Source: Bisporella sp. PMI_857 (taxonomy: Eukaryota; Ascomycota; Leotiomycetes; Helotiales; Helotiaceae). From it: DNA of 64,000 bases. Location: NCBI GenBank assembly GCA_021307315.1, contig JAJSPD010000012.1:310001-374000 (forward strand). The letters run 5' to 3'. The notes beneath the pieces are model-generated. The model made no database searches. It was not told the origin of the DNA and worked only from the letters and a program-made list of their open reading frames with translations. Positions 21,716-33,653 of the stretch are shown here, in pieces. How positions within the stretch are numbered: the stretch's first letter is position 1; each line of letters begins with the position of its first letter. A program made the translations under genes and the position numbers.

Positions 21716-23238
21716 CTACAATTCCCTTCCGGACGCCTTGGACACGTCTTCGACCTTCACTTCGGGGATGCTAGCTGGCTTGTCTCCATACCATCCCAAT
21801 GCACCAAGTCTCTCCGTCAGAATTGGGTGAGAGAAGTGGTAGCTTGCATACATCCAATCAGCATCCATTGTGCTCAAGTTCTGAATCTGCAACTTGATCA
21901 ATGATCGAGCAAGTTCCGTGGAATAGCCTAGGTTCTGTGCAAACTCGTCTGCTTGGAACTCATAGCGTCTGCTCAGGATGTTCATCAGGAGCTTAATGAC
22001 CGTGTCCATTGGCGCAAGGGCATCCGAGAAAAGAATGAAGCCAATTATGATTGGGAACTCTTTATGAAAACCAAATGATTGGTAGAGTGATTGGTTGTTG
22101 ATGAAGACGGAGAATAGGGCGAAGATGTAGAAGAAATGAGCCTATCTAAAATCAATAAAAGTTGCGAAATATGTACTATTTTTCTGCGTACCTGTGAAAT
22201 GCCAAATAATTTAGTAGTATGTCCTAAGCTCCAGTGACCAAGTTCGTGTGCGAGAACAGCCACAACCTCTTCGGGCTCGCTCTTCTCAATCAAGGTATCA
22301 TAGATAACGATGTGCTTTTTCCATGGCATGCCGAAGAAATATGCATTGCTGTGCGCGCTTCGTTTGCTGCCATCAATAACATAAAGTTCGTGAAGGGGGA
22401 ATTTTAACCGTGCAGCAAGCCCTTCGACGCCAGTCTTTAGCTCACCGGGTTCAAGAGGAGATAGTTTGTTGAAGAGCGGTAGAATTGTAATGGGATAGAT
22501 GGTTATCATGAAGACCTGTAGTCCAGCTCCAAACATCCAGAGATAGTAGAAAAACTTATTTCCGGTTTTTTGAACGATGGCCAAGAACCCAGCAAGAATA
22601 GGAGGGGTAAGTACGAATGCCAGCATTTGTCCCTTGAGAATATCCTCGACGAAGAGCTTTGGGGTCTGCTTATTAAAGCCAAATTTCTCCTCGAGCACAA
22701 AGGTTTTGTATATCGAAGTTGGCAGAGAGAGTACTTGTTGGATAACAATAAAGGTAAGGACAAAGACGATCGAGTGGCTTATTTCACCGGAAAACCGAGC
22801 GGGAGCATATCGAAGGAGCCATGAGCCGGTAAGAGACCAGAGTTTAGGAAGAACGTCATAATAGATGAATGCCGTATTTTGTATTTGACCATAGAGACCA
22901 CTGATTAGACCATACTTTGCTTTCGCTCGTCCATACGCCTGTTCAATGTAAGCATCGACCAACTATTAGAAGAGGTGCAGTTTCTGTACCTGACTTTTGT
23001 CGAAGACTTCCTGGGAAACTTCCTTCTGAAGAACCTTAGGAGGCTTCGTCTGTTTCAGGATCTGATATTGCCGCAGAGAAAGGAAACCTTCGAAGAGATA
23101 CTGTGCAATTGAGAATCCAACAATAAGCTTCTTCCAAGGAAAGAGCGGCCTGTCCAAGGCTCGTCCGAGACGCTGTGGAAGTCAGTCTATGTGCATATTT
23201 GAATACTTTCAGAGCAAACATACCTGTAGGAGATCCAT
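21716..23238 (-). CDS. STE24: CaaX prenyl protease Ste24 (M48 metalloprotease), 456 aa
   Basis: Four exons: 23238-23224 (only five codons, MDLLQ), 23172-22990, 22938-22192, 22141-21716; 456 residues against 453 in yeast Ste24. The zinc motif HExxH is present as AVLAHELGHW near residue 300, with the second zinc ligand region YEFQADEFA about 75 residues later. Several membrane spans precede it (FVLTFIVIQQVLSLPTS, MLAFVLTPPILAGFLAI). Ste24 sits in the ER and inner nuclear membrane, removes the -aaX tripeptide from farnesylated proteins and clips a-factor-type pheromone precursors. Its 3' end converges with the lysine-rich gene, 50 bp apart. Functionally connected to farnesyltransferase alpha at 44.9-46.5 kb. 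Confidence 0.95.
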
Positions 23239-23691
23239 GTTGCGGGATATGAAAAAGGAGTGAAGATTCCAGCAGAGATGGTCCTCCCTCGATGTTAAGT
23301 ACGGCGCGGCGAACTGGGGCTGACGCGCTAGGAGATGTGTTCTTCCAAATGCCAAGCCTCGTTGTTCAGCCTTAAAACAACATTGCTAGGAAACAGCTAT
23401 CTCTTATTCAAAACATGTTTGGAAATTGATATTCTTTGAAAGATAGTGGACTAATAGAAAGATTCACTTCATGAAACAAGAACCATCCTTTTTTTTTTTT
23501 TACAGATTTTTTATTTAAAAAAAAATAAAAAATAGCCAGTTTGAGTTCAAAGAAAGTGAGGTAGGGTAAAGCAACCTCGCAGATCATGAGCTATTTTCAT
23601 ACCACATAGCTGGGGTATTCTATTATGCTATACATAACTTGGGGTAGTTCTAACTACGATGAGTATTCTTGCGGGACACCATTATTTTATT
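23239..23691. other. intergenic, with A/T homopolymer tract
   Basis: Contains a low-complexity stretch at about 23489-23535, a run of T followed by a run of A with short interruptions. It is palindromic in character and could form a hairpin, but nothing functional can be shown. No gene. Confidence 0.5.
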
Positions 23692-25137
23692 TCAATCTTT
23701 TAGAAGATTGTCTATAGCTGCTTGCGCCTCGTCAAAAAGATCCATCAGCCTCCCTGCTTCTCCTCTGTCTTCATTCTCGTGTGAGGTTGGTGCTGGAGAC
23801 TCTCCAATGAGCCAACTGACCAAGTGATCTGAGGTCACATCGTTCGGACGAACATATTTTGCGGTTTCGGGGAATGGTTTCGACACAAATGGGTTGTGAA
23901 ATGGATCACTAGCTTGGCTAGTCATTGAGGCTGGTTAGCATTGCCATAGAAATTTGGTTCGCGTTTACTTTTGTGTGCTATAACTAACAGCATCAAGCTC
24001 TCGATCGAATTGCTCCAAAGACAATCCTCCTGTTTGATTACATCCAGGGACTGGCGAGAGTTCATCTAACGTTCGGCCGCCAAGTTCTTCTGGCTATAAT
24101 CCAGTTAGCAATCTTCAGCCCAAGCGTCGGATAAGAGAGGAATAAATCACATCTATAACGAGACCTGCTTACTTACCGGAAACAGATCCTCAAGCCATTC
24201 CGGATATTCTGTTGTGGATCGATCGACTCTACCAGGAGCGTGAAACAGCGGAACTAGAAGGGCGTCTTCTTGTGGTCTTGGGTTTCGAGTTGCATTTCTT
24301 TCAGCCATGTGTGCCTTCAATGAGCTTGTAGCAGAATCATTAGTACGTTTGCTTTCAGAAATCTATCGCATCTTGGAATTAGCATTGTTTTCATTGAGAT
24401 TTGATGATGCATAGCACTTCGAGCACGGAGAAGCATACCGCTCCATCTTCATGTTTGCTGGCGGTATGGGGGGGGGACATCTTGTTTTGTGCCCAAGACG
24501 ACAGAACTGGACCAGACATCGCTCTCAGTGAAATACAGAGCTCTTGCGCCTGTGTCCCAGTAGCTTAGAGCCGGTATATCACCAACACCTTCTAGCAAAC
24601 GGCTCATTTCTAGAACACCACTTGTCCAGCTTTCAACGTCTGATTGCAAGTCTGCAACAGGATAGTGCAAGCCTATGCTCTGTGGTAATGGTGCTAAAGG
24701 GGGAACTGTTTTTGTCTCTGGTCAGCCAACCTCAAAAGATATTCAAACCCCAAGTGGCAGCAAAAATAGCCTGTGCTTCGAATACCACATACCATCAGAC
24801 ACTTTGGAACCTGGAGTACTGTGGTCTTTGTTTTTAATCCTAGGGTTTCTCTTGACGAATTGGCATTCCTTCGTCACTATGTGAGATTGTTAGGATCTTG
24901 TTGATAGTACTTTTACCTCTGCTTCAAACTCAGAGAGAACTCACAGAACTCGGTCATTCGTGTGTAATCATCTCCTAAAACGTGATGTCTTTGAATGGCG
25001 TGCATTATCAAGGTCGCATGATCCATCAGATTGTGACTGACGCTTCTATCTCCCCATTCACAAAGACGGCATTGCCATCCTAATACATTCCCTGCATATT
25101 CGGTATTGACGTTGCCCTGTTCCGCGGCCCGATCCAT
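23692..25137 (-). CDS. uncharacterised multi-exon gene with N-terminal Cys/His segment; frame broken at a G9 run
   Basis: From the right: exon MDRAAEQGNVNTEYAGNV...WQCRLCEW with two CxxC-spaced Cys and a run of His (LMDHATLIMHAIQRHHV), which could bind zinc. Then KECQFVKRNPRIKNKD, LQSDVESWTSGVLEMSRLLE, ISESKRTNDSATSSLKAH, AERNATRNPRPQEDALLVPL...EYPEWLEDLFP, PEELGGRTLDELSPVPGCNQ and a last exon MTSQASDPFHNPFVSKPFPE...IDNLLKD. Junctions at GTAAGTAAGC (after EDLFP) and GTATGC (near 24,443) are convincing; others are uncertain. A run of nine G at 24468-24476 puts the frame into a stop; eight would carry it in phase to the next exon. Family not recognised. Could also be two genes, with the left one starting at 24308. 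Confidence 0.5.
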
Positions 25138-27060
25138 TATGATCTATGCTGGTAAATGGAGGATGTAGCCTTGTGAAATTTTCGAGACTAGTCTCTGGGC
25201 TTTACACGTCAAATTTCAATTTACGTGCAGAATAAATGCTGGCATTCTCATAGCTGGTGGTGTGCTAGGATTCGTGTCATAGCTCCTTGCAAGTGAATGA
25301 CTGAAGTTCATGATCGCTTCCTAATTGGGAGTTCGCACCTGCTCAAAGCATCAGCAATAAGACATAGCGAAGCCTACTCCGATTGAAAAAGTGTGCAGCT
25401 TCATGATTCTGAATCAAACATTGGGAAAATAGCTGAAAAACTTCTAAACATGACGATTCAGGTAATAAGTCAGCACTGTCGGCCACCAGGACATTGTCCT
25501 TAACTGCGGCGTTTGGGGGCTTGTTTGGTTAATGACACAAGATAATTCAGATATAAATCAGCTCCAAGTATTTGGTGAATCATTTAATCTCCGCCGCTTG
25601 AACACCGTACATTCTCTTTGACACGCATGCCCTCTCTGTATACAACTCTAAGCATCAATCCAACCCACTCCTGAAGCTTACATCTTACAGCTTGTATTAT
25701 AATTATTTTCCTTGGTCTCTCAATCTAAAACATATCTTTCTCAATAATGGCAAAACCACTTTTTGCCATAACCTTTCGTCCCTGTTGTTCCATTCATGCC
25801 TTGCTGGCTTGCATAATAGAGTGGTGGTTAGAATGTCGCTTAACAGAATAGGGGTTACCAATCTAATAGAAACGGCCCATGGATACGACCGAATATTATG
25901 TTAACATTGGGGTCATTGAATAGAATCTTTGACCTCTACTTGCCACTAAACCCATGAATGACTACAAGAGCATAAATAACCACGCGAACTGACTCAGGTG
26001 AGACCAGCTCTAGGCTAGTGCCGAACAAGTTGATTAACAAGATCGAATACATTTAGGTAGGGTCAATTTAAGCTTGGCTAAAAGTCGTATTATTATTATT
26101 ATTATTATTCCTTTTAACGTGCTGTATCAGTCGAGGACTATGTAACACGGCTAGGCCCCCAGGCCTGGCTCTCAGGCAGGCCCTTCTTGTGAGCTTCGCA
26201 ATCCTAATAACAGTAACAAATACTGTGGTCCTATATGCTATGTCCGAGAGTAAAAAGAAAGACGCAGGAGCACAAGTACCCTACAAGGACTGTACTAGCC
26301 AATATTAATAGACTAGTAGCCTTAACACACTTCTTCCAAAAACCTCTCATATATACCAGTGAATGTTGGGGATCGAGTCCCTGTATATAACCAAAGCATT
26401 CTCTTCCTTTTCATTTGACCCTCAGAACCACTTCTAAACTTTTCTCTTCTTCTGCAAATACCCCTTCCTTTTTGCCGGCCCTGCTGTTTCCTTCCCAAGG
26501 CTTATTCTCGTCGTTTTCTTAGTAGTCAACACCGGTCATGGCTCGTACTAGGTGCCCAGAGGTTAGTCCCCCTTGGCGAAAGGCATGGAAACCGTAAAAT
26601 GGTAGATAGATACAGTCGCAAAGAATTGCTTCGAGGTCGAATTGAGGCTCAAAATAAAAGTGGGTCGAGTAAAAAAATTTTCATGCTCCAGAGAGTATTC
26701 GACTGACTGTCGCCCTGCCAGCGCGCAGGTAACTGAACGGCGAGTACTGTAGAATAGGTTTTGCTATATACAGCTGTATAGTCTTTGATTCGAGCTGAAA
26801 GGGCCTCTGTTTCGAGTGTTGTTGCGTTGTACCGTGCGTTCTCGACTCCAGCTTGAATTGACTCAATCTCGGCTCTCCAGACGTAAAACGCTGAAGGTTC
26901 GTAGAGGGCACCACATACAGGTGTTGAGTCTTCGCCCTCCTACGGCTAAAAGTCGTAATATCCTTCTTGGGTATCTAAAATCTACTCAGCTAATCTTACA
27001 ATTACAGCCTCGGTATCTTGCCAGATGAGCCCTACTTCTACAACATAATACATGTGTTTA
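25138..27060. other. gene-poor intergenic region
   Basis: About 1.9 kb without a supported gene. Holds an (ATT)7 microsatellite (26089-26109), a weak tRNA-like patch near 25815-25875 and a pyrimidine-rich stretch at 26400-26530 of 5'-UTR character followed by a short ATG frame. None is strong enough to call. Confidence 0.5.
26089..26109. repeat. (ATT)7 microsatellite
   Basis: Seven perfect tandem ATT units in intergenic DNA. Confidence 0.9.
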
Positions 27061-28881
27061 TCAGTCCTCAACCGGCAGGGGAGGAAACAAGGCATCCCAT
27101 GCACTGTTTCCAAGTGGAACTAAAGGCACCCCGTATTTGGTATCAGCTCCAAGAACAGCCATCTCATATGTCCTCATTTTCGGGTCAACACCTAGAATGT
27201 CCAGCATTTTCGCTGCTTTACTGGGCATGAACGGCTGGAGGAGAATGCCGATGATGCGAAGAGACTCTGCACAATGATAGATGATATTTTGGAGCTCAGA
27301 CGAATTGGATTTTCCAGCCTTTGCCAGGTTCCATGGCTCATTAGTCGAGAGGTACTTGTTCGTCTATCATAGTTAGTATTTAGGGATACTAAGGTTCGGT
27401 GCTATAGCATACCTCGAATACAGCATCCATGAGCAGTTTCAACGCCGCTCCTGGGTCTAGATCATGGATCTTCTTATTCATAAGTTTTGAAAGAGGCTCT
27501 ATCATCGCAACATGTGCATCCGTCAGTGGATCAAATAACAAGGAATCAGCCTGTGCTCTTATAATTGAACTTCGCACATTCCACAATTTTGATTTCATAA
27601 TTCTGCTCACTAAATTCCCGAGACCGCCCTGAAGGTTTTTCTTGTACTTTTCTACGATCAAATGATTGCCATAGTCAGCATCATCCGCAATGCCACCATC
27701 GAGGGTCAGATAGAACCGCATGACATCAACCCCAAAGCGATCGATGGCAAAGAATGGATTCACCACATTTCCAATGGATTTGGACATCTTTTGGTGGCCC
27801 ATTGTCCAATGTGCATGGGTAAGAATCTGCTTAGGAGGGTCTATATCAAGAGCCATAAGAAATGCAGGCCAGTAAATGCAGTGAAATCGGACAATGTCTT
27901 TGCCAATGATCTGCACATCGGCTGGCCAGCCCAGAGACCTCTCACTCCCTGGAGCCCATGGGTAACCAGCTTTCGTGATGTAGTTGACCAATGCATCTAG
28001 CCAAACATAGATAGTCTGACTGTCATCGCCAGGCACTCGTACTCCCCAGGAAAGTCTCTCAATGGGCCTAGAAATAGAGAGATCCTCCAGGCCTTCAGAG
28101 ACCCATCTCACGACATCATTCATCCTTGTTGAAGGCACAATAAAGTCTGGGTGTGATCTATAATATTGAAGAAGCTTTTCTTTGAGCTCAGACAGCCGGA
28201 AATGATAGTTCTTTTCAGATGTCCATTCTACTTCCTTGCCCGTCTCCTGTGACGCCATGAATGTTCTTCCTGTAAAAGGGTCCAGTCTCTTCTCAATGGC
28301 TGACTCAGGATAAAATGTCTCATCGCTCACGCAATACCATCCTTCATGCTTTGATTCATATATGTACCCTCTTGCCTCAAGCTCTTGCCAAAAGTGCTGG
28401 ACGGCGACTTTGTGCGTCTCATCTGTCGTTCTTATGAAATGGTCGTTTGCAATATCCGCCCGTTTTGCAAGAGCTTTAAATGTTTTCGCTGTGGAATCGC
28501 AGAATTCTTTGGGATCCATATTTGCCTTTGCAGCGGCTTGCTGAATTTTCATTCCATGTTCATCTGTTCCAGTGCAGAGGATCGCTTTGCTTCCGATAAA
28601 TGTATGCCATCTTTTAAGAATGTCTGCAAGTACCATAGTATATAGATGTCCTATATGAGGAGCTGAAGCTGAAGTCAGCAGACATATTGGTATTACGAAA
28701 TAGAAGACTTACCGGCATTGACATAGAATATGGGAGTGGTAAGATAGTAGGGCTTCTTCGAAGCTGTCCCATTCATTCTTCTTGTAAATATTGGAATGGA
28801 TACCAACCCCGGGCTCGACAACATGCCATATCGAGGCAGAGCTGAGCCCCGAAGGCAAGCACCTACATGCCTTACAATCAT
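27061..28881 (-). CDS. MSM1: mitochondrial methionyl-tRNA synthetase, 575 aa
   Basis: Three exons, 28881-28713, 28668-27413 and 27363-27061, sum 576 codons. Class I aaRS: the HIGH motif is split by the first intron (FYVNA|ASAPHIGHLYTMV), CTGTDEHGMKIQQAA is the Met-specific continuation, and KMSKS appears as HQKMSKSIGNVV. The anticodon-binding helical domain (NKYLSTNEPWNLAK, LQPFMPSKAAKMLDILG) closes the protein. The N terminus before the catalytic core is Arg-rich without acidic residues (MIVRHVGACLRGSALPRYG), fitting mitochondrial import. It is the bacterial-type enzyme, which argues for the organellar rather than the cytosolic form. ATG 28881 was chosen as the first in-frame ATG. Divergent from MTR2 over 298 bp. 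Confidence 0.94.
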
Positions 28882-29179
28882 TGCCAAACAGACTCAATCA
28901 CGTCCAGATGAGGTGACAGTCAGAGCATAAGTAAACAATTTGTGGGACAGCTCTGGTGCGGGAATATCGGCCGCATCGGTCTAAGCGGGCGTCTTCGAAG
29001 CAACGCGTCCGCGTCCGCGTGGACAACCTCACAAGCCAAACCCGTCATCAGCAAGATCCTGGTCGCCAATAGACTTGCTGCAAAGGATTGCATAAGTCCC
29101 CAGAAGGAATGCAATCTAACAGAGAGTACTTACAATAATATCATTCTTGTTCAAGAGCTGATTCTCTTCCCTCATTTCC

Positions 29180-29767
29180 ATGGCGGATATTTCACAAGAC
29201 GTGGAGGTCAAGGTAGCAACTACTGGTAATATTCAGTCCTCCTACATATGATCTGTTTCAAATAGGAGCATGCTAATTATTCTAGCTGCGGACAACTTCG
29301 TTAAGAGCTATTATCCAGCACTCAACAATGCTCATGGTCGACCCTCCAACCACAATGACCTTACCTCTTTCTATATCAAACCGAATGCTGCCTCACCTCT
29401 ACAAGCGGACATTTCTTTGAATGGCAATATCATATCTGATCCAGCTAAATTACAGTCCACTTTTGAAAGCGAAGTAGGAAAATGCTATTATGACGTCCAA
29501 TCCTACGATTGCCATGTTCTTAACGCAAATTACAATGTTGGCGCTGATGAAAGCAGGCTTGGACCGGCAAAGGATGGAAGTAAGATGAGTATCATAGTTA
29601 TGATTAGCGGTAGCGTTAAGTACAGCAAGGAAAATGCCGAGGGCGAAGTTAGAGGCTTTACAGAAAATATTGTTTTGGTTCCGAATTGGGCGGCTCAAGG
29701 TCCCAAAGCACCAAAAGGATTGAGGAGTTGGCTGATCCAAAGTCAGAGCTTCAGACTGGTTGTATAA
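29180..29767 (+). CDS. MTR2: mRNA export factor Mtr2-like (NTF2-fold), 175 aa
   Basis: Two exons, 29180-29225 and 29286-29767, spliced in phase (ACT ACT G|CT GCG). The protein begins MADISQDVEVKVATTAADNF with an NTF2-like first helix (FVKSYYPALNNAHGRP). It continues FYIKPNAASPLQADISLNGN, VQSYDCHVLNANY and MSIIVMISGSVKYS...RGFTENIVLVPNW, a run of antiparallel strands typical of the NTF2 fold. The final strand region is RSWLIQSQSFRLVV. Known role: heterodimer partner of Mex67 for nuclear export of mRNA and pre-60S particles. p15/Nxt-type or an NTF2-domain paralogue is the alternative, but the length (yeast Mtr2, 184 aa) and N terminus favour Mtr2. Confidence 0.82.
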
Positions 29768-30748
29768 ACCGAACTGATTGCCCAAAACTAAAAATTGGCA
29801 ATAGGCCAACGTCAAGGGCAAGGGCAAGGGCAAGAGCTGATCTCTGTTGTGTTCAATAGAACATGGCCACTGAGACACTCCCACAAGGCGTTGTTGCCCG
29901 CAGAACAAGGTTTTTGCTACCATCGCATAAACGCAAAATGCTCATTCTTACAAGTCATCTTTCGATGCTACTTGGAATCCAGCACCCCACCATGTTCTTG
30001 GCGCTTTTAGTCGTTCGTGCAGTCTTACTTCAAGTATATAACCACGCCATACAAGGATTTTACACCCAGATGCTATGAAATTCTGAAGGAGGAGGATGTT
30101 TCCAATCGCTTGGTAGTAGTAGCCGCTGTTTGCTCTTCAATGTGGAAGATAGATCCAAGTAGGATGCTGCTTATTCACACAGTTGAGATACAAGAAAGCA
30201 TTTCTTGTGAACAAATTTTGTAACTAGAGTTGAAAAGCCATATATTTCCCCAAAGAGTATCAGTATCTCTTTCTCTTCTAGGATTTTAAGCCATTTGTGC
30301 CCAACTTCCCCGATCCAGAAATATGGCTAGATCCCGTCACTTTCACAATTGCATAGAACTTTGCTGCCTATGCTAGATATACCACATATTTTGCAACATA
30401 AAAGGCCGTCCTCATTCACCAAAAATTCACCGACCCCGATCTAGCGCACCACAAGGCATCTACAGGCTTGCTCCTTCCCATCAAAGAACAACACCTTACA
30501 CCTTGATATATCTTTGCCCTAAGTTTCAGATTCAAACTTGATCAGAGAACACTTCAAACATTCTCGTGTGATGCGCTTTCTCCATACACAAATCCGTGTA
30601 CTCCAACCATCATTAGTGAGTCAATTTAATTGCACCAATCGAACGGTCAGCAGAATATTACCAATACTATATATAACCCACCTCAACTGATGCTAAAGCA
30701 ACACCTCACTTTCGTGATTCCTGCAGTCAGTGCGACTTTGACGCAAAC
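29768..30748. other. intergenic
   Basis: Includes a short tandem repeat just after MTR2 (next entry) and pyrimidine-rich promoter-like DNA before 30,749. No supported gene. Confidence 0.5.
29813..29834. repeat. hexanucleotide tandem repeat (CAAGGG)3.7
   Basis: Three perfect CAAGGG units plus a partial one, 46 bp beyond the MTR2 stop, probably in its 3' UTR. Confidence 0.85.
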
Positions 30749-33653
30749 ATGAAGATTCCTCCAGGTCTTCGGAACCACCGAGGCAAAGAAGGTTCAGGTA
30801 ATATTGAGTTGGTAGGAATCGATGGACAGCCATTGAATGAATATGGCGTCTCCATCGACGGCAACACGATCTTTTGTTACGCTTTGACAGCTCCTGGCGA
30901 TGTACTTACTGTCCAATATGAAATTGGTGCAGGGGTGGTCGATTTCATTGATGTCGTTATAGAAGGCATTCTAAGGGAGTCTGCATATCCTGCAACAACG
31001 GAAATCAGGAAATGCAAAGGCTCTATCAAGAAATTTTGTGAATCAGGCAAACTCATCAGAAAGTCAAATCCTAAACGTAGCGCATACAGATATTCCCAAT
31101 TAGAAGTTCGCCAGCGTTCCTCCAAGACAGGTCAGTTGCGCAGCTAATACCGAGACAGTGGCTAATTCTTTAGATGTTGTGGCGGGTGCTCAGGATTATG
31201 GAGACATAGGGAATATAGAAATACAGCTTTTCCATAAGGATATTGGAAGTTCATCGAATGATGTGACTATTAGCGAAGGCTTGGATGTGGCACAAAGAGT
31301 CCAGAGTTTCGAAGACGTTGCTTCATTTGAGCTTGATCAACATACCAATAAAGATGGTTGTTCGAGTTCACTCGAAATTGGGTTAGTCTCCATTGTTTTT
31401 CAATAGCTTTCACTGACCTCTGGAAGATTCATCAACCCCACTACCGGAGCAAAGGGCCCAAAGGAACGGGTTACAAAGCAATGGTCAAGCGAGTACAAGC
31501 GTGTTGGATCAATGAAATTTTTACTCTGCTCGACATCAGACCTTCGCTCTCTCGGATTTGGCAATGTTCCCATGTACAAAATATCATCTTATGAGGCGCC
31601 AGCTATTATAGGATTCAAAAAGAAAGGGCCACAATCAAACAGCGCGAGAGAACTCGACATCGAGAAGGTTGATGGGTCAGACGATGAACTTAGTATTAGT
31701 GAGGAAGACGATTCGAAATCGTTAATAGAAGCGCCTGCTAGCACCACCCCACGAAACATTAGCAATCGACGCAGCAACAAGCCACAATCTATAAAGTTCC
31801 CCAGAGCAGAGCCAATGGGTCTGCTCCAGATTCTTGATCACGAGCGTGATGCCAATATAAGCTCTCAAGCAGGTCAAAATGCTCAAATTGTGGAAGAAAG
31901 AGGGCAAGCAACGGTCGAACTGACATCTTCTGAAGATATTTCATTAGTTAATGTTGAGCAGAGCCAAAAACTTGCTAATGAAGTCGATCAGCTCAAAATG
32001 AAGGTGAAGCCTATGGAAGAATGGCATCAAATCAAAGACCTCAGGGACACTAAGAAGGGAGAAATTTCAAATCATGGGCTGGAAAGTGGTCCCGCTCAAG
32101 CTGCTTGGGAAGTTAGAATGCTGAGATCCCGAACAGAAGAAGCACAAAGCCAAGTATCAAACCCAGACACAATTGAGCTATCCCCGACTCAACATAAAGA
32201 ACAGCTTTCAACGAAAGGAGAACTGTTCGAGAATAAACCAGCTGAGGAGATTCAACGGACGACTCAACCTCTAGAAGTTATGCCTTCCATAGAACTAGAG
32301 AACTTTGGTCGACATCAGCGCTCATCTACGGAAACAGAATTTCTGGCTGCCACTTTGAACTCAAGTTTAGGCTTTGGCTCGGGCAATCATTCACACGGCG
32401 ACGAAGTCCCGAATAAAGACGGCTTGGGGAACCCTACCAAGATGGGACAAGACCGACAGTCCTCTGAAACCCCTACAGAGGTAATTGACACAGAAGAACT
32501 AGTGGCGATTCGTAAACTCCGCAACACCATATCCTTGTTATCTTCTCAAGTCACCCAAGACACGAAAGTTGCGTCCCCTGACCACTCTAGCGCGGACATT
32601 CCCAAACCTGAATTTTTCCAGGAAGACATGGTTCCTCCCCCTATTTTTGAAGAGATTCCTCAGCTAAGCGTCGCCCGGCCTACATCGATGTTAGCTCTTG
32701 GCCAAGGTTGGGAGCTCGAGCCTCGCTTGGTAGCCTCCTCCCTGGGCGTTACTGTATCTATTCCTGAGGGCGATTACACACAGTCTCGCCTGCCTCAGAT
32801 TAATTCAGTGATTCCTTCTCATCAGAGTAAAGCCCAAACTCAAGAAGCTCTTCAGCAGCAGAACGTAACTTGCACTAGTCCAACTGCGATTCCTGAATAT
32901 CAGCCTGAAGTAGAGAATCAGCCTTTGAAATCCATTTCTGTCACTTCAATGACGAGGCCTGAAACAAAGCATGCTACAGAGCCTACAGGCTTGGGTTCTT
33001 TCCATATCCCCTCGGAGCCTGCTTCCGGCCAGTTTGAGGAAAAGCAGCCAAATTCACAAGCTCTTTCGAAAGATCTGGTAACTACTACTAGCAAGTCTTT
33101 ACCTGGGGCACCTAAACCTGTTGCCACCCAGATCTCTTCTTCTATCTCCAAACAATCGAGCAAGGGAACAGAGCCCCGTAAACCTAATAGCTCAATGTCA
33201 TCCCTACCAGCTTCGCAAGCTTCCCGGAAGCCGAACGCAGCATCTGCAAAACCCTCAACGAGGAAACGCAACGCTAGTAAGGTTGAATCAGCTAATGTCT
33301 TAGATAGCCCTAGAAAAGCTGTCTTAGCCCCTGCTCTCCGAGATTCTGCAGAACTTGAGCGTTCACGCCAGACAGCGGAAGCTAGGCTCATTGCTGCTCA
33401 ATCCAAGAAAGATGAACTTCAGAAGCTATATGAAAGATCTCTCCAGGTATGTGATAGACTGATCTGACCAGACTTTGATTGCTTTCTCACTGTTATGTAA
33501 CTACAGGTTAAGAAGATGCAACAGGATGCTGAAGACCTTGAACAAGAAAACGCCGAGATGGAAGTAAGTTTCACTGTGCTGAAATTTGCCATTCTAACCC
33601 AGACTGACTGTTGCTAGCGTAAGATTGATGCTATGTACAGTACTAGACAGTAA
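30749..33653 (+). CDS. uncharacterised fungal protein, possible DUF7918-type N-terminal domain, 900 aa
   Basis: Five exons: 30749-31130, 31174-31381, 31427-33446, 33507-33563, 33618-33653, all in phase. The N-terminal 200 residues are globular: NTIFCYALTAPGDVLTVQYE, IDVVIEGILRESAYP, IGNIEIQLFHK and, across intron 2, FINPTTGAKGPKERVTKQW. A 'self-contained beta domain then disordered tail' plan with VxGxLR and IEVxLF motifs recalls DUF7918 proteins; this assignment is tentative. Residues 250-820 are Ser/Pro/Gln-rich and disordered. The end is a short coiled coil (RSRQTAEARLIAAQSKKDEL then VKKMQQDAEDLEQENAEME). The last exon runs into an inserted MITE, whose terminal repeat supplies the codons STRQ and the stop. 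Confidence 0.72.

Noticed and set aside
25815..25875. tRNA-like patch (GGTGGTTAGAAT...GCTTAACA)
   Set aside because: Resembles the D arm and an AAC anticodon loop of tRNA-Val, but no T-arm GGTTCGA-type box and no pairing acceptor stem could be found.
26370..26390. GGGGATCGAGTCCC, resembling a tRNA T-arm
   Set aside because: One mismatch to the B box and a short stem, but no D arm or anticodon stem at the right distance upstream.
26537..26562. ATG GCT CGT ACT AG, similar to the start of a histone H3 gene behind a pyrimidine-rich leader
   Set aside because: Only four codons match and no H3 body (KQTARKS...) follows within 1 kb; too short to support even a truncated copy.
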